A DNA stretch of 64,000 nt, from contig JADJPV010000002.1 of the NCBI GenBank assembly GCA_016713085.1, forward strand, positions 1,550,001 through 1,614,000, written 5' to 3'. The notes under the pieces were generated by a model. It saw nothing but the letters and a program-made list of their open reading frames with translations. It was not told the DNA's origin and did no database searches. Positions within the stretch are counted from its first letter, which is position 1. Each line of letters opens with the position of its first letter. This DNA is from Chitinophagaceae bacterium (GTDB taxonomy: Bacteria; Bacteroidota; Bacteroidia; Chitinophagales; Chitinophagaceae). A program made the translations under genes and the position numbers. This document shows, one piece after another, positions 17,206 to 27,513 of this stretch.

Positions 17206-18234
17206 ATGAAAGGAAAGAAAGAAATAACAATTTATGATATTGCACAGAAGCTGGATCTTTCAACAGCAACTGTAAGCAGGGCATTAAAGAATCACCCCGC
17301 CATCAGCAAAAACACACGGAAAAAAATTCAGGAAACAGCAAAAGATCTTGGGTACAGGCATAACAGTTTTGCCAGCAGTCTTCGCAATCAGAAATCACAT
17401 ACCATCGGCATCATCGTGCATGAACTCAATAGTAACTTTATTACTTCTGTACTGGCAGGTATAGAAAAAGTAAGTACGGAAGCCGGTTATGATTTGATTA
17501 TAGCACACTCTTCCGAAAGTTCTGTAAAAGAAGCAGCGAATGCACTAAACCTTTTTCATAAACGGGTAGATGGTTTAATTGCATCGCTTTCGTTTGACAC
17601 AGAATCACTGGATCATTTTCAGTCATACGTTGACAGAGGAATTCCGCTTGTTTTTTTTGACCGTGTAGATGAAAGCTCTGAAAGTCCGAAAGTGGTTATT
17701 GACAACTATAAGAGTGGCTACGAAGCAACACAGCATTTAATTGAACAGGGCTGCAAACGGATCGTTATGGTAACAGCCACCCTTAGCCGCAATGTGTATG
17801 CCCAGCGTTTCAGGGGATATAAAGATGCACTGTTTGATAATAAAATTAAGTTTGAAGAAAAAAATCTTCTTATAAAAGATCTCAGTGAAAAATGCGGAAT
17901 TGAAGCGGCTCACCAGATCATAAAAATGAAGCCGATGCCTGATGGCGCTTTTATTACCAATGATTTTTCTGCAGCAGTATGTATGCAAACGCTGAAAGAA
18001 CACGGAATAAATATTCCTGAAGACATTGCCATTGTTGGTTTTAACAATGATGCTATCAGTAAAATTGTTGAGCCACAGCTTACAACCATCAACTATCCGG
18101 GTATTGATATTGGCGAAATAGCTGCAAGAAACCTCATTGGGCTGATGAAGAATGACACCAGCATGATGCAGACAAATACAGTTATTGTAAAATCGGATTT
18201 GATTATCCGTAAATCATCACTCAAAAAAAAGTAA
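17206..18234 (+). CDS. LacI-family transcriptional regulator, second of a tandem pair
   Basis: Intact 342-residue LacI-type regulator with helix-turn-helix (TIYDIAQKLDLSTATVSRAL), hinge (FASSLRNQ) and sensor domain (VHELNSNFITSVLAGIEK, FHKRVDGLIASLSFD, LVFFDRVDE, GAFITNDFSAAVC, IVGFNNDAISKIVEP). It is very similar throughout to the preceding gene, which starts 1070 bases earlier and ends 33 bases before it, so the two arose by tandem duplication. It is followed 25 bases later by the GH67 alpha-glucuronidase gene. Likely targets are the inverted operators at 15839 and 16064 and hence both divergent operons. The effector is unknown; a glucuronate- or xylose-derived molecule is the natural guess. 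Whether the pair form heterodimers or recognise different ligands cannot be judged. Confidence 0.93.
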   Translation: MKGKKEITIYDIAQKLDLSTATVSRALKNHPAISKNTRKKIQETAKDLGYRHNSFASSLRNQKSHTIGIIVHELNSNFITSVLAGIEKVSTEAGYDLIIAHSSESSVKEAANALNLFHKRVDGLIASLSFDTESLDHFQSYVDRGIPLVFFDRVDESSESPKVVIDNYKSGYEATQHLIEQGCKRIVMVTATLSRNVYAQRFRGYKDALFDNKIKFEEKNLLIKDLSEKCGIEAAHQIIKMKPMPDGAFITNDFSAAVCMQTLKEHGINIPEDIAIVGFNNDAISKIVEPQLTTINYPGIDIGEIAARNLIGLMKNDTSMMQTNTVIVKSDLIIRKSSLKKK

Positions 18235-18259
18235 GTACTTTTTTTTAAAACAGGTTTAA

Positions 18260-20412
18260 ATGTTCAGATTACTTGCCATCATATATTTCTTTGTTTCAGT
18301 AACACCTGTAACTCTTCATGCTGAAGATGGCTATCGTCTCTGGCTGAGGTATGAAAAAATAACGGATGCCCGTGTGCTGAGTTTGTATAAAAAAAATATC
18401 AGGTCCTTTGCAGTTGTTGGCAACTCTGCTACCATCAATGTTGCAAAAGAAGAAATCATAAAAGCAGTTAAGGGTTTAACTGGCACTTCCCTATCCCCTT
18501 CTTTTTCTGTTGCAGCTTCATCATCACTTATCATTGGTTCGGCCTCTTCATTAAAAGAAATTTCTTCCCTGATTAATAAAGAAGACCTGAAAAAAATTGA
18601 AACGGAAGGCTTCCTGATTTTCACAACAACATCACAACAAAAAAAATTATCATCACTGCAAATACAGACATTGGTGTTCTGTATGGAGTTTTTCATTTTC
18701 TGCGACTACTGCAAACACAACAATCGCTTGAACAGTTACATATTATTTCTGCTCCACGCATCAAACTTCGTTTACTGAATCACTGGGATAATTTAAACCG
18801 CACCGTTGAAAGAGGTTATGCAGGTTTCTCAATCTGGAACTGGCATACATTACCCGGTTATATTGATCAGCGATATATTGACTATGCAAGAGCCAACGCT
18901 TCCATTGGCATTAACGGTACTGTATTAACCAATGTAAATGCTAATGCAACCACGCTTACACTACCTTATCTTGAAAAGGTAAAAGCACTGGCTGATGTAT
19001 TCCGTCCGTATGGAATTAAAGTTTACCTGACAGCAAGATTCAGTGCACCTATTGAAATTGGCGAATTAAAAACAGCTGACCCGTTAAATGCGGAGGTGCA
19101 GCAATGGTGGAAAACTAAAATCAATGAAATTTATTCGCTGATTCCTGACTTCGGCGGTTTCCTGGTGAAAGCTAACAGTGAAGGGCAACCTGGACCGCAG
19201 GATTATAACCGCACACATGCTGACGGGGCAAACATGCTGGCCGATGCAGTTGCTCCACATAAAGGAATTATTATGTGGCGTGCATTTGTATATAGCCATG
19301 ATGTACCCGATGACCGGCACAAACAGGCATACAATGAGTTTGTTCCGCTTGATGGAACATTCAGAAGCAATGTAATGGTGCAGGTAAAAAACGGTGCGAT
19401 TGATTTTATGCCGAGAGAACCATTTCATCCTCTCTTTGGCGCTATGCCTAAAACTCCTTTGATGATGGAGTTTCAGGTTACACAGGAATATTTAGGTCAG
19501 GCAACACATCTTGTTTATTTAGCTCCCTTATTCAAAGAATGTTTGGATAGCGATACCTACAGCAACGGGAAAGGAAGTACAGTTGTAAAGATTGTTGATG
19601 GCAGTATTGACAATCATGTATTAAGCGGAATGGCAGGTGTTGCAAACATTGGGAGTGATATCAACTGGACAGGTCATCCATTTGCACAGGCCAACTGGTA
19701 TGCGTTAGGAAGATTGAGCTGGGATCACCGGTTAACATCTGAACAGATAGCAGATGAATGGTTACGGATGAGTTTCAGCAATAACAATTCATTTGTAGCT
19801 GATGCAAAAAAAATGATGATGTCTTCAAGGGAAATAACAGTGAGCTATATGAACCCTGTCGGTCTGCATCATATCATGGCAACAGGTCATCATTATGGGC
19901 CAGGTCCATGGGTGAATAATTTATCAAGAGCCGACTGGAATCCTGTTTATTACCACAAAGCCGATTCTGCTGGAATTGGTTTTAACCGTACAGCAACAGG
20001 CAGCAATGCAATCAGTCAATACAAACCGGAAGCTGCCGCACAATGGAATGAACTGAAAACATGTGATGAAAAATATTTACTCTGGTTTCATCATGTTCCA
20101 TGGACCTATCAGATGAAAAGCAGAAGGACATTGTGGGATGAGTTATGCTATCAATATAATCATGGAGTTGACAGTGTAAGATGGATGCAGCAGTTATGGA
20201 ATAAACAAAAAAACAAAGTAGATGCTGAACGTTTCAGGCAGGTTACAATGTTATTAAACGTTCAGGAAAAAGAAGCTGTATGGTGGCGTAATGCATGCCT
20301 GCTGTATTTCCAGACGTTTTCAAAAATGCCCATTCCTGCAAACTATGAACAACCCAACCAAACATTGGAATATTATAAAAGTTTACGTTTCCCGTTTGCA
20401 CCGGGTAACTGA
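18260..20412 (+). CDS. GH67 alpha-glucuronidase (frameshifted)
   Basis: Removes (4-O-methyl)glucuronic acid from the non-reducing end of xylo-oligosaccharides. A signal peptide (FRLLAIIYFFVSVTPVTLHA) points to the periplasm. The N-terminal domain runs to about residue 125, then the barrel (LLNHWDNLNRTVERGYAG, SIWNW, GINGTVLTNVNA). Acidic residues match the catalytic positions of GH67: Glu in KANSEGQPGP, Asp in GAIDFMPREP and Glu in MMEFQVTQEYLG. The frame is broken at the A8 run 18639-18646: the first frame continues to a stop at 18778, while the rest of the protein is in the next frame. One added A gives KKIIITANTDIGVLYGVFHF and a 717-residue protein of normal length. It is followed by the SDR and GH115 genes. 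Identity is firm; whether the gene is functional in this genome depends on the frameshift. Confidence 0.9.
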
Positions 20413-20487
20413 TAAAGATAGAAACACTGATGACACAGATTAAAACAGGCAAAAGATTGATTTATAGAAATTTACTAATATCAAAAT

Positions 20488-21234
20488 ATGAACACAGGGA
20501 AAAAAGTAGCAATTGTAACGGGTGGAGGATCCGGTTTAGGTTTTGCCATTGCTGAAAAATTTATTGCAGGTGGAATTACAACCATCATTGCCGGAAGGGA
20601 TAAAGAAAAACTGACCAAAGCGAAAGAACAGTTGGGGAACTTATGCTATGCTATTCCCTGCGATGTAAGTAACCTCTCTTCCATTCCTGCATTTGTAGAA
20701 GGAGTACTGAAACAGTTTGGGCAAATTGATATACTGGTGAACAATGCAGGCATCAATCTGAAAAAAGAATTTACAGAAGTAACGGATGAAGAGTTTCATA
20801 ATATTCTCACCACAAATGTTACAGCAGTTTTTTCTATGAGCCGTGAAGTAGTGAAACATATGCTGCCAAGAGGAACAGGTAATATCATCAACATCAGTTC
20901 TATGGCCGCACAATACGGTTTACCAAAAGTGATTGCCTATACTGCAAGTAAAACAGCAATTGATGGAATGACAAGAGCAATGGCCGTTGAACTTTCACCG
21001 AAAGGAATTCGTATAAATGCAATTGCACCGGGATTTATTTATTCTGCTATGACGGAGAAGGCACTCAACAGTGATCCCGAACGCAAAGCAAAAGTATTTG
21101 GACGTACCCCCATGGGGCATATGGGACAGCCTGATGATATTGGTAATACAGCCGTTTTCCTGGTAAGTGATGCGGCAAAATATATTACAGGTGTTATACT
21201 GCCGGTTGATGGTGGTAATAGCATTGGATTCTGA
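20488..21234 (+). CDS. SDR-family dehydrogenase, candidate D-mannonate oxidoreductase
   Basis: NAD(P)-dependent short-chain dehydrogenase of 248 residues. The Rossmann motif TGGGSGLG is at about residues 11-18, NNAG of the fourth strand and catalytic Ser plus Y-T-A-S-K follow, and the family C-terminus is GxxLPVDGG. It resembles the gluconate 5-dehydrogenase/fructuronate reductase branch. It sits between two alpha-glucuronidase genes, and the window has uxuA but no classic long-chain uxuB, so reduction of D-fructuronate to D-mannonate is the natural role. That is inferred from context; SDR specificity is not readable from sequence. The gap to GH67 is 75 bases and to GH115 30 bases, consistent with one transcript. 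Confidence 0.85.
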   Translation: MNTGKKVAIVTGGGSGLGFAIAEKFIAGGITTIIAGRDKEKLTKAKEQLGNLCYAIPCDVSNLSSIPAFVEGVLKQFGQIDILVNNAGINLKKEFTEVTDEEFHNILTTNVTAVFSMSREVVKHMLPRGTGNIINISSMAAQYGLPKVIAYTASKTAIDGMTRAMAVELSPKGIRINAIAPGFIYSAMTEKALNSDPERKAKVFGRTPMGHMGQPDDIGNTAVFLVSDAAKYITGVILPVDGGNSIGF

Positions 21235-21264
21235 TTCATCTGAAAGAGATGAAAAATTAATAGT

Positions 21265-23822
21265 ATGAAAAAAACGATTCTGCTTGCTATAGTTATTTGC
21301 ACAGGCTTATTAAAAAGCAATGCACAGTTTCTATCTGAAAAGAAAGAGGCCAATACATTTTCACTTTCCAACGCAGTTATTTATGTTGACAGCAATGATG
21401 CGGCCTTAGTAAAAAAATCTGCTCTGCTTTTTCAGCAGGATATTGAAAACATAGTGGGTAAAAAAATACCAATCAGTCACAGTAAAGCAGTTACGGGCAA
21501 AACAGTCATCATCATTGGATCAGTTGTACAATCATCTCTCATTAAACAATTAGTACAGCAAAAAGAATCAGCACCGCTTCCATCAAAAATAAATGGGAAG
21601 CCTATCAAATACAAACTATCAGCAATCCATTCAAAGGAGTTGAACAGGCATTGGTAATTACCGGCAGCGACAGAAGAGGAACTGCATTTGCTGTGTTTGA
21701 ATGTTCAAAACAAATGGGCGTATCACCCTGGTACTGGTGGGCCGATGTTCCTGTAAAGAAGAAAGCAGATATCTATGTTAAAAAGAATACATTCATCACT
21801 GATGCACCGAAAGTAAAATACCGTGGCATTTTTATTAATGATGAAGCTCCTGCCCTCTCTGGCTGGAGTAAAGAAAAATTCGGAGGGTTCAATCATCTTT
21901 TTTATGCAAATGTGTTTGAACTGATGCTTCGTTTAAAATCCAACTATATCTGGCCCGCCATGTGGGGCAATGCTTTTTATGCTGACGACAGCCTGAATAT
22001 GAAAACAGCCGATGAGTATGGAATTGTTATTGGCACTTCTCATCACGAACCATTGATGCGTGCACATGATGAATGGCGGCGTTTCGGAAAAGGAAAATGG
22101 AACTACGACAGTAATGAAGTGAGGTTGAAAGAATTCTGGAAAGCAGGCATACAACGTGCAACCAATGAAAAAATCGTAAGCGTTGGAATGCGTGGCGATG
22201 GTGATGAGCCAATGAGTCGTGAAACTGCAACAGCATTATTGGAACGCACTGTAAAAGACCAACGGCAGATCATTACAGAAGTAACAAACAAACCCGCATC
22301 GCAAACACCACAACTCTGGGCTTTGTATAAAGAAGTGCAGGATTATTATGATAAAGGAATGAGAGTGCCTGATGATGTAACCCTATTGTTATGCGATGAT
22401 AACTGGGGAAACATCCGCAAACTTCCAAAACTTACGGATGCCCCACGCAAAGCAGGATACGGCATTTATTATCATTTCGATTATGTGGGTGGGCCACGTA
22501 ATTACAAATGGCTTAATACAAATCCTATTGCAAGAGTGTGGGAGCAGATGCATTTAGCTTATGAATACAAGGTAAAAGACATCTGGATTGTGAATGTGGG
22601 TGATATTAAACCAATGGAGTTTCCCATCTCTTTCTTTTTAGATTATGCATGGAACCCGGAAAGGATTGGCGCTGATGATTTGCAGAAATATACAGAACAA
22701 TGGAGTGCTGCACAGTTTGGAAAACAATATGCAAAAGAAATTGCAGAAATCATTTCGAAGTACACGAAATACAATGGAAAAAGAAAGCCCGAAATGCTTG
22801 ATGACAAAACTTACAGTTTCAATTACGATGAATGGTTTACAGTTGCAAATAATTATAACGACCTGTATATAAAAGCAGAGAAAATAAAAGTACAACTTCC
22901 AATTGCTTACCATGATGCTTATTTCCAACTGGTGCTTCACCCTGTTAAAGCAATGACCAATTTATACAACCTTTATTTAAATACTGCATTAAATAAAAGG
23001 GACTATCAAAATAGTTATGAAACTGCTAACCTTTATGCAGACAGGGTAAAGATGGCCTATTATACCGATTCCTTAATTACATTAGATTATCACCAGATAA
23101 ACAATGGAAAATGGAACCACATGATGGATCAAACTCATATTGGCTATAGCTACTGGCAACAACCCATACGGCAAAAAATGCCGGAAGTAAAATATGTATT
23201 ACATGATTCAGCCGGTGCAGAGGAATTTAAGATGCTTCCCAATATCAAGACTGCTAAAATTCCAGAAAATGCTAAAGGAAATTTATTTTTTGAAAGAGAA
23301 GACATTGGCATATCGATAGAAGCAGCTCATTTCACCAAAGCAATCAACAGCAATAGCATCAACTGGAAAATACTACCCGATCATGGAAGAACAGGTTCAG
23401 CCATTACCACATTCCCAGTTACTGCGGCTGAACAAAAACCCGGGGGCAATTCTCCTCATTTGCAATATGAGGTTTATACTTACAGCAAGGGTGAGTTTAA
23501 AATCAATGCATACTTCTCTCCCACCCTCAATTTTCATAATACAGAAAATGGTTTGCAGTATGCTGTTTCAATTGATGATGAAGCCCCGCAGATCATCAGT
23601 ATAAACAAAGAAGATAAAAACAGCATCAGCGGAATCTGGAACAAGTGGGTGAGTGAAAATATTATCATCAAAACAACAAAACATACCATCAGCCAACCGG
23701 GAAGACATATAGTGAAGTACTGGATGGTGAACAGTGGCGTGGTGTTGCAAAAACTGGTGTTGGATTTTGGAGGCATGAAACCAAGTTATCTCGGGCCTCC
23801 TGAAACATTAATAGTGAAATAA
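21265..23822 (+). CDS. GH115 alpha-glucuronidase (frameshifted)
   Basis: Releases methylglucuronic acid from internal as well as terminal xylose units, complementing GH67. The signal peptide is KKTILLAIVICTGLLKSNAQ. Family-typical segments follow: VITGSDRRGTAFAVFECSKQMG, SPWYWWADVPVKKK, KYRGIFINDEAP, LRLKSNYIWPAMWGN, GTSHHEPLMRAHDEWRR, VSVGMRGDGDEPM, and a C-terminal beta-domain. The first 130 codons end at 21657, and the rest is in another frame. One added A in the A5 run at 21585-21589 gives the expected NKWEAYQIQTISNPFKGVEQ junction and 852 residues, normal for GH115. It follows the SDR gene by 30 bases and precedes a GH10 gene by 30 bases. Identity is firm; the break is either a deletion or an assembly error. 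Confidence 0.9.
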
Positions 23823-23852
23823 TTTTTTTTAACATACCAAAAATGCTTCGAT

Positions 23853-24971
23853 ATGAAAAAGTATACATTCCTCCTGTTGGCAATTAGTATTGTTGCTTTA
23901 TACAATTTAAGTTGCGCCCCCGGAAAAAAGGCAGACTTAAAATCTTCCACTTTAAAAGATGCATACAAAAATGATTTTTTGATTGGCGCAGCTTTAAATG
24001 CTGCTCAAATAGAAGAAAAGGAACCCAATGCAGCGGCGTTGGTGCCTCAGCAATTTAATGCCATTACTCCTGAAAATATTATGAAGTGTGTAATCATTCA
24101 TCCAGCCTGGGAAAAGTTTGATTTTACACTGGCTGACAAAATTGTTGATTATGGAAAAAAATATAACATGCCGGTATTTGGTCATACATTAATATGGCAC
24201 AGTCAGCTGGCACCGTTTGTTTCTAAAATTTCAAACAAAGATTCGTTCAGGCTTTTTTTTACAAATCATATCAATACAATCGCTTCAAGATATGATGGCA
24301 AAGTAAAAGGATGGGATGTTGTGAATGAAGCACTGGAAGAAGACGGCAGCCTGCGTAAATCTGTCTTCTTACAAAAACTGGGAGAAGATTATATAGTGGA
24401 AGCTTTTCGTCTTGCACAAAAAGCAGCCCCTAATACAGAACTCTATTACAATGATTATAACATTGAACAACCAAAGAAAAGAGCGGGAGCCATTGCCCTG
24501 ATCAAAAAGATACAGGCAGCAGGTGTTAGCATTGATGGTGTTGGCATTCAGGGTCACTGGAGGGCATACAATGTGCCGTTGAAAGAGATAGAAGAAAGTA
24601 TAATTGAATATTCAAAACTGGGCATCAAAGTAATGTTTACCGAATTGGATTTAGGTGTGCTGCCCAATCCCTGGGACAATGATGCAGCTGATGTAAACAT
24701 GAAAGCCGAATATAGTGCAAAGATGAATCCTTACACGACTGGTCTGCCAGATTCAATGCAGGTAAAGCTCACAAAAGGTTATGAAGATTTATTCAAACTT
24801 TTTATCAAACACAAAAACAACATCAGCCGTGTAACCTTCTGGGGTGTTAACGATGGACAATCATGGCTGAACGGATGGCCCATTCCCGGCAGAACAAATT
24901 ACCCGTTACTCTTCGATAGAAATTTCAAACCCAAACCGGCATTTGATGCAGTAATAGCTTTAAAAAAATAA
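23853..24971 (+). CDS. GH10 endo-xylanase, lipoprotein
   Basis: A compact 372-residue GH10 enzyme without extra modules. The lipobox NLSC places the lipidated residue at Cys21. Barrel motifs are NAITPENIMK, FGHTLIWHSQ, acid/base Glu159 in WDVVNEA, YNDYNIE, IQGHW, and nucleophile Glu264 in FTELDLGV. Compared with the surface GH10 at 8493-10043 it lacks the inserted binding module. In Bacteroidota xylan loci such short GH10 proteins usually finish oligosaccharides in the periplasm; that localisation is inference. It lies between GH115 and the oligosaccharide symporter. Confidence 0.94.
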   Translation: MKKYTFLLLAISIVALYNLSCAPGKKADLKSSTLKDAYKNDFLIGAALNAAQIEEKEPNAAALVPQQFNAITPENIMKCVIIHPAWEKFDFTLADKIVDYGKKYNMPVFGHTLIWHSQLAPFVSKISNKDSFRLFFTNHINTIASRYDGKVKGWDVVNEALEEDGSLRKSVFLQKLGEDYIVEAFRLAQKAAPNTELYYNDYNIEQPKKRAGAIALIKKIQAAGVSIDGVGIQGHWRAYNVPLKEIEESIIEYSKLGIKVMFTELDLGVLPNPWDNDAADVNMKAEYSAKMNPYTTGLPDSMQVKLTKGYEDLFKLFIKHKNNISRVTFWGVNDGQSWLNGWPIPGRTNYPLLFDRNFKPKPAFDAVIALKK

Positions 24972-25000
24972 ATCACTTGCCAGCTCATTAAATTCAAAAC

Positions 25001-26434
25001 ATGGAATCATCACAGAAATTATCGGTATTAGAAAAAGTAGGCTACAGCCTTGGCGACCTTGCTGCGAATTTGGTTTTTCAAACATTAGTGTCCTGGATTT
25101 CTTACTACTATTTAAATATCTACGGCTTAAAACCTGAACATGCATCTGCATTAACACTTGTTGTGGGCTTGATTGCTGCATTTGCTTTTAATCCTGTAAT
25201 GGGCGCAATAGCAGACAGAACAAATACAAGATGGGGAAAGTTCAGGCCATGGATATTATGGACCGCTGTTCCGCTTGGAGTGGTTGCTCTTTTAGCATTC
25301 AGAACTCCTCACTTTGAGGAGTATCAGAGTAAAGTTATTTATGCTGTAATTACTTATGCTATGTTGTTAATGTTATATGCAGCCAATAATTTACCCTACT
25401 CTGCACTGAGTGGTGTAATTACCGGAGATATGAAAGAACGTAACAGCATGTCATCCTATCGTTTTGTTGCAGTAATGTTTGCACAATTTTTTGTACAGGT
25501 ATTTATGTACAACTTTATTATTAAAGCAGGAGGAGGAACAGATGCTGAATCAATGAAAGTTGGCATATCTAACGTAATGACGGTGTTGGCTATCATTGGA
25601 ACCATCATGCTGATCATTTGTTTTTTAGCAACTAAAGAAAGAATTGTACCAAAACCAGAACAGAAATCGAGCTTAAAGGAAGATTTATCCGACCTGTTTA
25701 AAAATAAGCCATGGATCATAATGCTAACCGTTACCACGCTGGTGTTTGTTACCCTGGCCATGAAAGGTGGTTCTTATGTTTATTATTTTGAAAACTATGT
25801 TGATAAAGCAGAGTTGACTTCATTTTTAGACCCATTCAAAAAGTTTCTTCCCACTTTTGAAAATGACACTTCCTTAGGTTTGGGGGTTTTTAATGGTGGT
25901 GGTATTTTAGTGGGTTTGGTTGGTATCATGTTGTCGCAACAATTTGCAAATAAATATGGCAAGCGAAATGTATTTATGGCATCGCTGTTTATATCAACCC
26001 TGTTCATTATTTTATTTTACTTTTTTCAGCCAAAATCAATTGGAATAATTTTTGGCGCACAAATATTGCACGGCTTTTTTTACGGTATAAGCACACCAAT
26101 ATTATGGACGATGATCGCTGATGTGGCTGATTTTAGTGAATGGAAAAATAACCGTCGGGCAACTGCCATTATATTCTCTGCCATGATGGTGGGTTTAAAA
26201 GCCGGCTTAAGTATTGGCAGTTCATTAGTGTCCTGGATACTGGGCAAATACGAATATGTGGCCAATAGTACTTCAGGGCAAACAGCAACTGCCATTAATG
26301 GCACTAAAATGCTCATTAGTATATTCCCTGCAATACCATTTCTTATAGCAGTTGCATTATTGTTCTTCTATGAAATAAATAAAAAGAAGGAAGTGCAGAT
26401 TGAAGCCGATTTAAAACAAAGAAGAACGGCATAA
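25001..26434 (+). CDS. GPH-family sugar:cation symporter
   Basis: Inner-membrane transporter of the glycoside-pentoside-hexuronide family (MelB/XylP/XynT type), 477 residues with about 12 hydrophobic segments. Family features are YSLGDLAANLVFQ near the N-terminus, GAIADRTNTRWGKFRPWILW after the second helix, LPYSALSGVITGD, and the late IADVADFSEWKNNRRATAI. It lies between a periplasmic xylanase and a cytoplasmic-looking GH43, so import of xylose, xylobiose or short xylo-oligomers across the inner membrane is the likely job. The coupling ion and exact sugar are not readable. Confidence 0.9.
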   Translation: MESSQKLSVLEKVGYSLGDLAANLVFQTLVSWISYYYLNIYGLKPEHASALTLVVGLIAAFAFNPVMGAIADRTNTRWGKFRPWILWTAVPLGVVALLAFRTPHFEEYQSKVIYAVITYAMLLMLYAANNLPYSALSGVITGDMKERNSMSSYRFVAVMFAQFFVQVFMYNFIIKAGGGTDAESMKVGISNVMTVLAIIGTIMLIICFLATKERIVPKPEQKSSLKEDLSDLFKNKPWIIMLTVTTLVFVTLAMKGGSYVYYFENYVDKAELTSFLDPFKKFLPTFENDTSLGLGVFNGGGILVGLVGIMLSQQFANKYGKRNVFMASLFISTLFIILFYFFQPKSIGIIFGAQILHGFFYGISTPILWTMIADVADFSEWKNNRRATAIIFSAMMVGLKAGLSIGSSLVSWILGKYEYVANSTSGQTATAINGTKMLISIFPAIPFLIAVALLFFYEINKKKEVQIEADLKQRRTA

Positions 26435-26461
26435 CTTAAACTTATAACATAAAACTTTCTC

Positions 26462-27499
26462 ATGCCTGAAGACAGTATTGATCATATTGATTTTGATGAT
26501 TTAAATAAGAAGGCAATTTCCCAGCCGCTTGTTTCGCATATTTACACAGCTGATCCATCAGCACATGTTTTTGATGGGAAGATTTACATCTACCCATCGC
26601 ATGATGTTGATGCAGGTGATGCTTTTGATGATTTGGGAAGTCATTTTGCTATGGAAGATTATCATATTCTCTCCATGGATAACCCAACTGCAGAAACAAT
26701 TGATCATGGTGTTGCGTTGCATGTAAAGGATGTACCGTGGGCCGATAAACAAATGTGGGCCCCTGATGCTTCGGAAAAAGACGGCACTTATTATTTGTTC
26801 TTTCCTGCGAAAGGACATGACGGTATCTTCCGTATTGGTGTTGCAACAAGTGCGTCACCAACAGGCCCTTTTAAACCGCAACCGGAAGCGATCAAAAAAA
26901 GTTTTTCGATTGACCCTGCCGTTTTTAAAGATGATGATAGAAGTTACTATATGTACTTTGGCGGCATCTGGGGAGGTCAGTTACAACGCTGGAGAACAGG
27001 CGCATTTAAAAGTGAACAGGCAGAAAGTCCTGTTGCATTCTTACCGGAAGATCATGAAACTGCATTGTGTGCGAAGATTGTAAAACTCAGAGATGATTTG
27101 CTGGAGTTTGCTGAAACACCAAAAGATATTGTGATCACTGATGAACATGGTCAACCTCTTTTGCAAGGCGATAAAGACCGCCGGTTTTTTGAAGCATCGT
27201 GGATGCATAAGTATAATGGTAAGTATTATTTCTCTTACTCAACAGGTGATACGCATTATATCTGTTATGCCATTGGTGATAATCCTTACGGACCGTTTAC
27301 TTATGCAGGAAGAATTTTAGAACCCGTTGTTGGATGGACATCACACCACTCCATTTGCCAGTTTAAAAACAAGTGGTACTTATTTTATCACGACAGCAGT
27401 TTAAGCAAAGGAGTAACACATTTGCGAAGTGTAAAAGTGACGGAACTTATTCATGATGAGAATGGATTTATCCAGACAATTAAGCCTTACAACAATTAA
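26462..27499 (+). CDS. GH43 beta-xylosidase/arabinofuranosidase, apparently cytoplasmic
   Basis: Five-bladed propeller enzyme of 345 residues without a signal peptide, so probably acting on oligomers already imported by the neighbouring symporter. The three acidic residues of GH43 can be placed: Asp in IYTADPSAHVF, Asp in FSIDPAVFKDD, and Glu in RRFFEASWMHKYNGKYY. The sequence DKQMWAPDASEKDGTYYLFFPA fits the GH43_1-type branch known from Bacteroidota xylan loci. It starts 27 bases after the symporter and is followed by another GH43 after 14 bases. Xylosidase versus arabinofuranosidase activity cannot be decided from sequence. Confidence 0.9.
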   Translation: MPEDSIDHIDFDDLNKKAISQPLVSHIYTADPSAHVFDGKIYIYPSHDVDAGDAFDDLGSHFAMEDYHILSMDNPTAETIDHGVALHVKDVPWADKQMWAPDASEKDGTYYLFFPAKGHDGIFRIGVATSASPTGPFKPQPEAIKKSFSIDPAVFKDDDRSYYMYFGGIWGGQLQRWRTGAFKSEQAESPVAFLPEDHETALCAKIVKLRDDLLEFAETPKDIVITDEHGQPLLQGDKDRRFFEASWMHKYNGKYYFSYSTGDTHYICYAIGDNPYGPFTYAGRILEPVVGWTSHHSICQFKNKWYLFYHDSSLSKGVTHLRSVKVTELIHDENGFIQTIKPYNN

Positions 27500-27513
27500 A
27501 CGTTAAAAACGTA

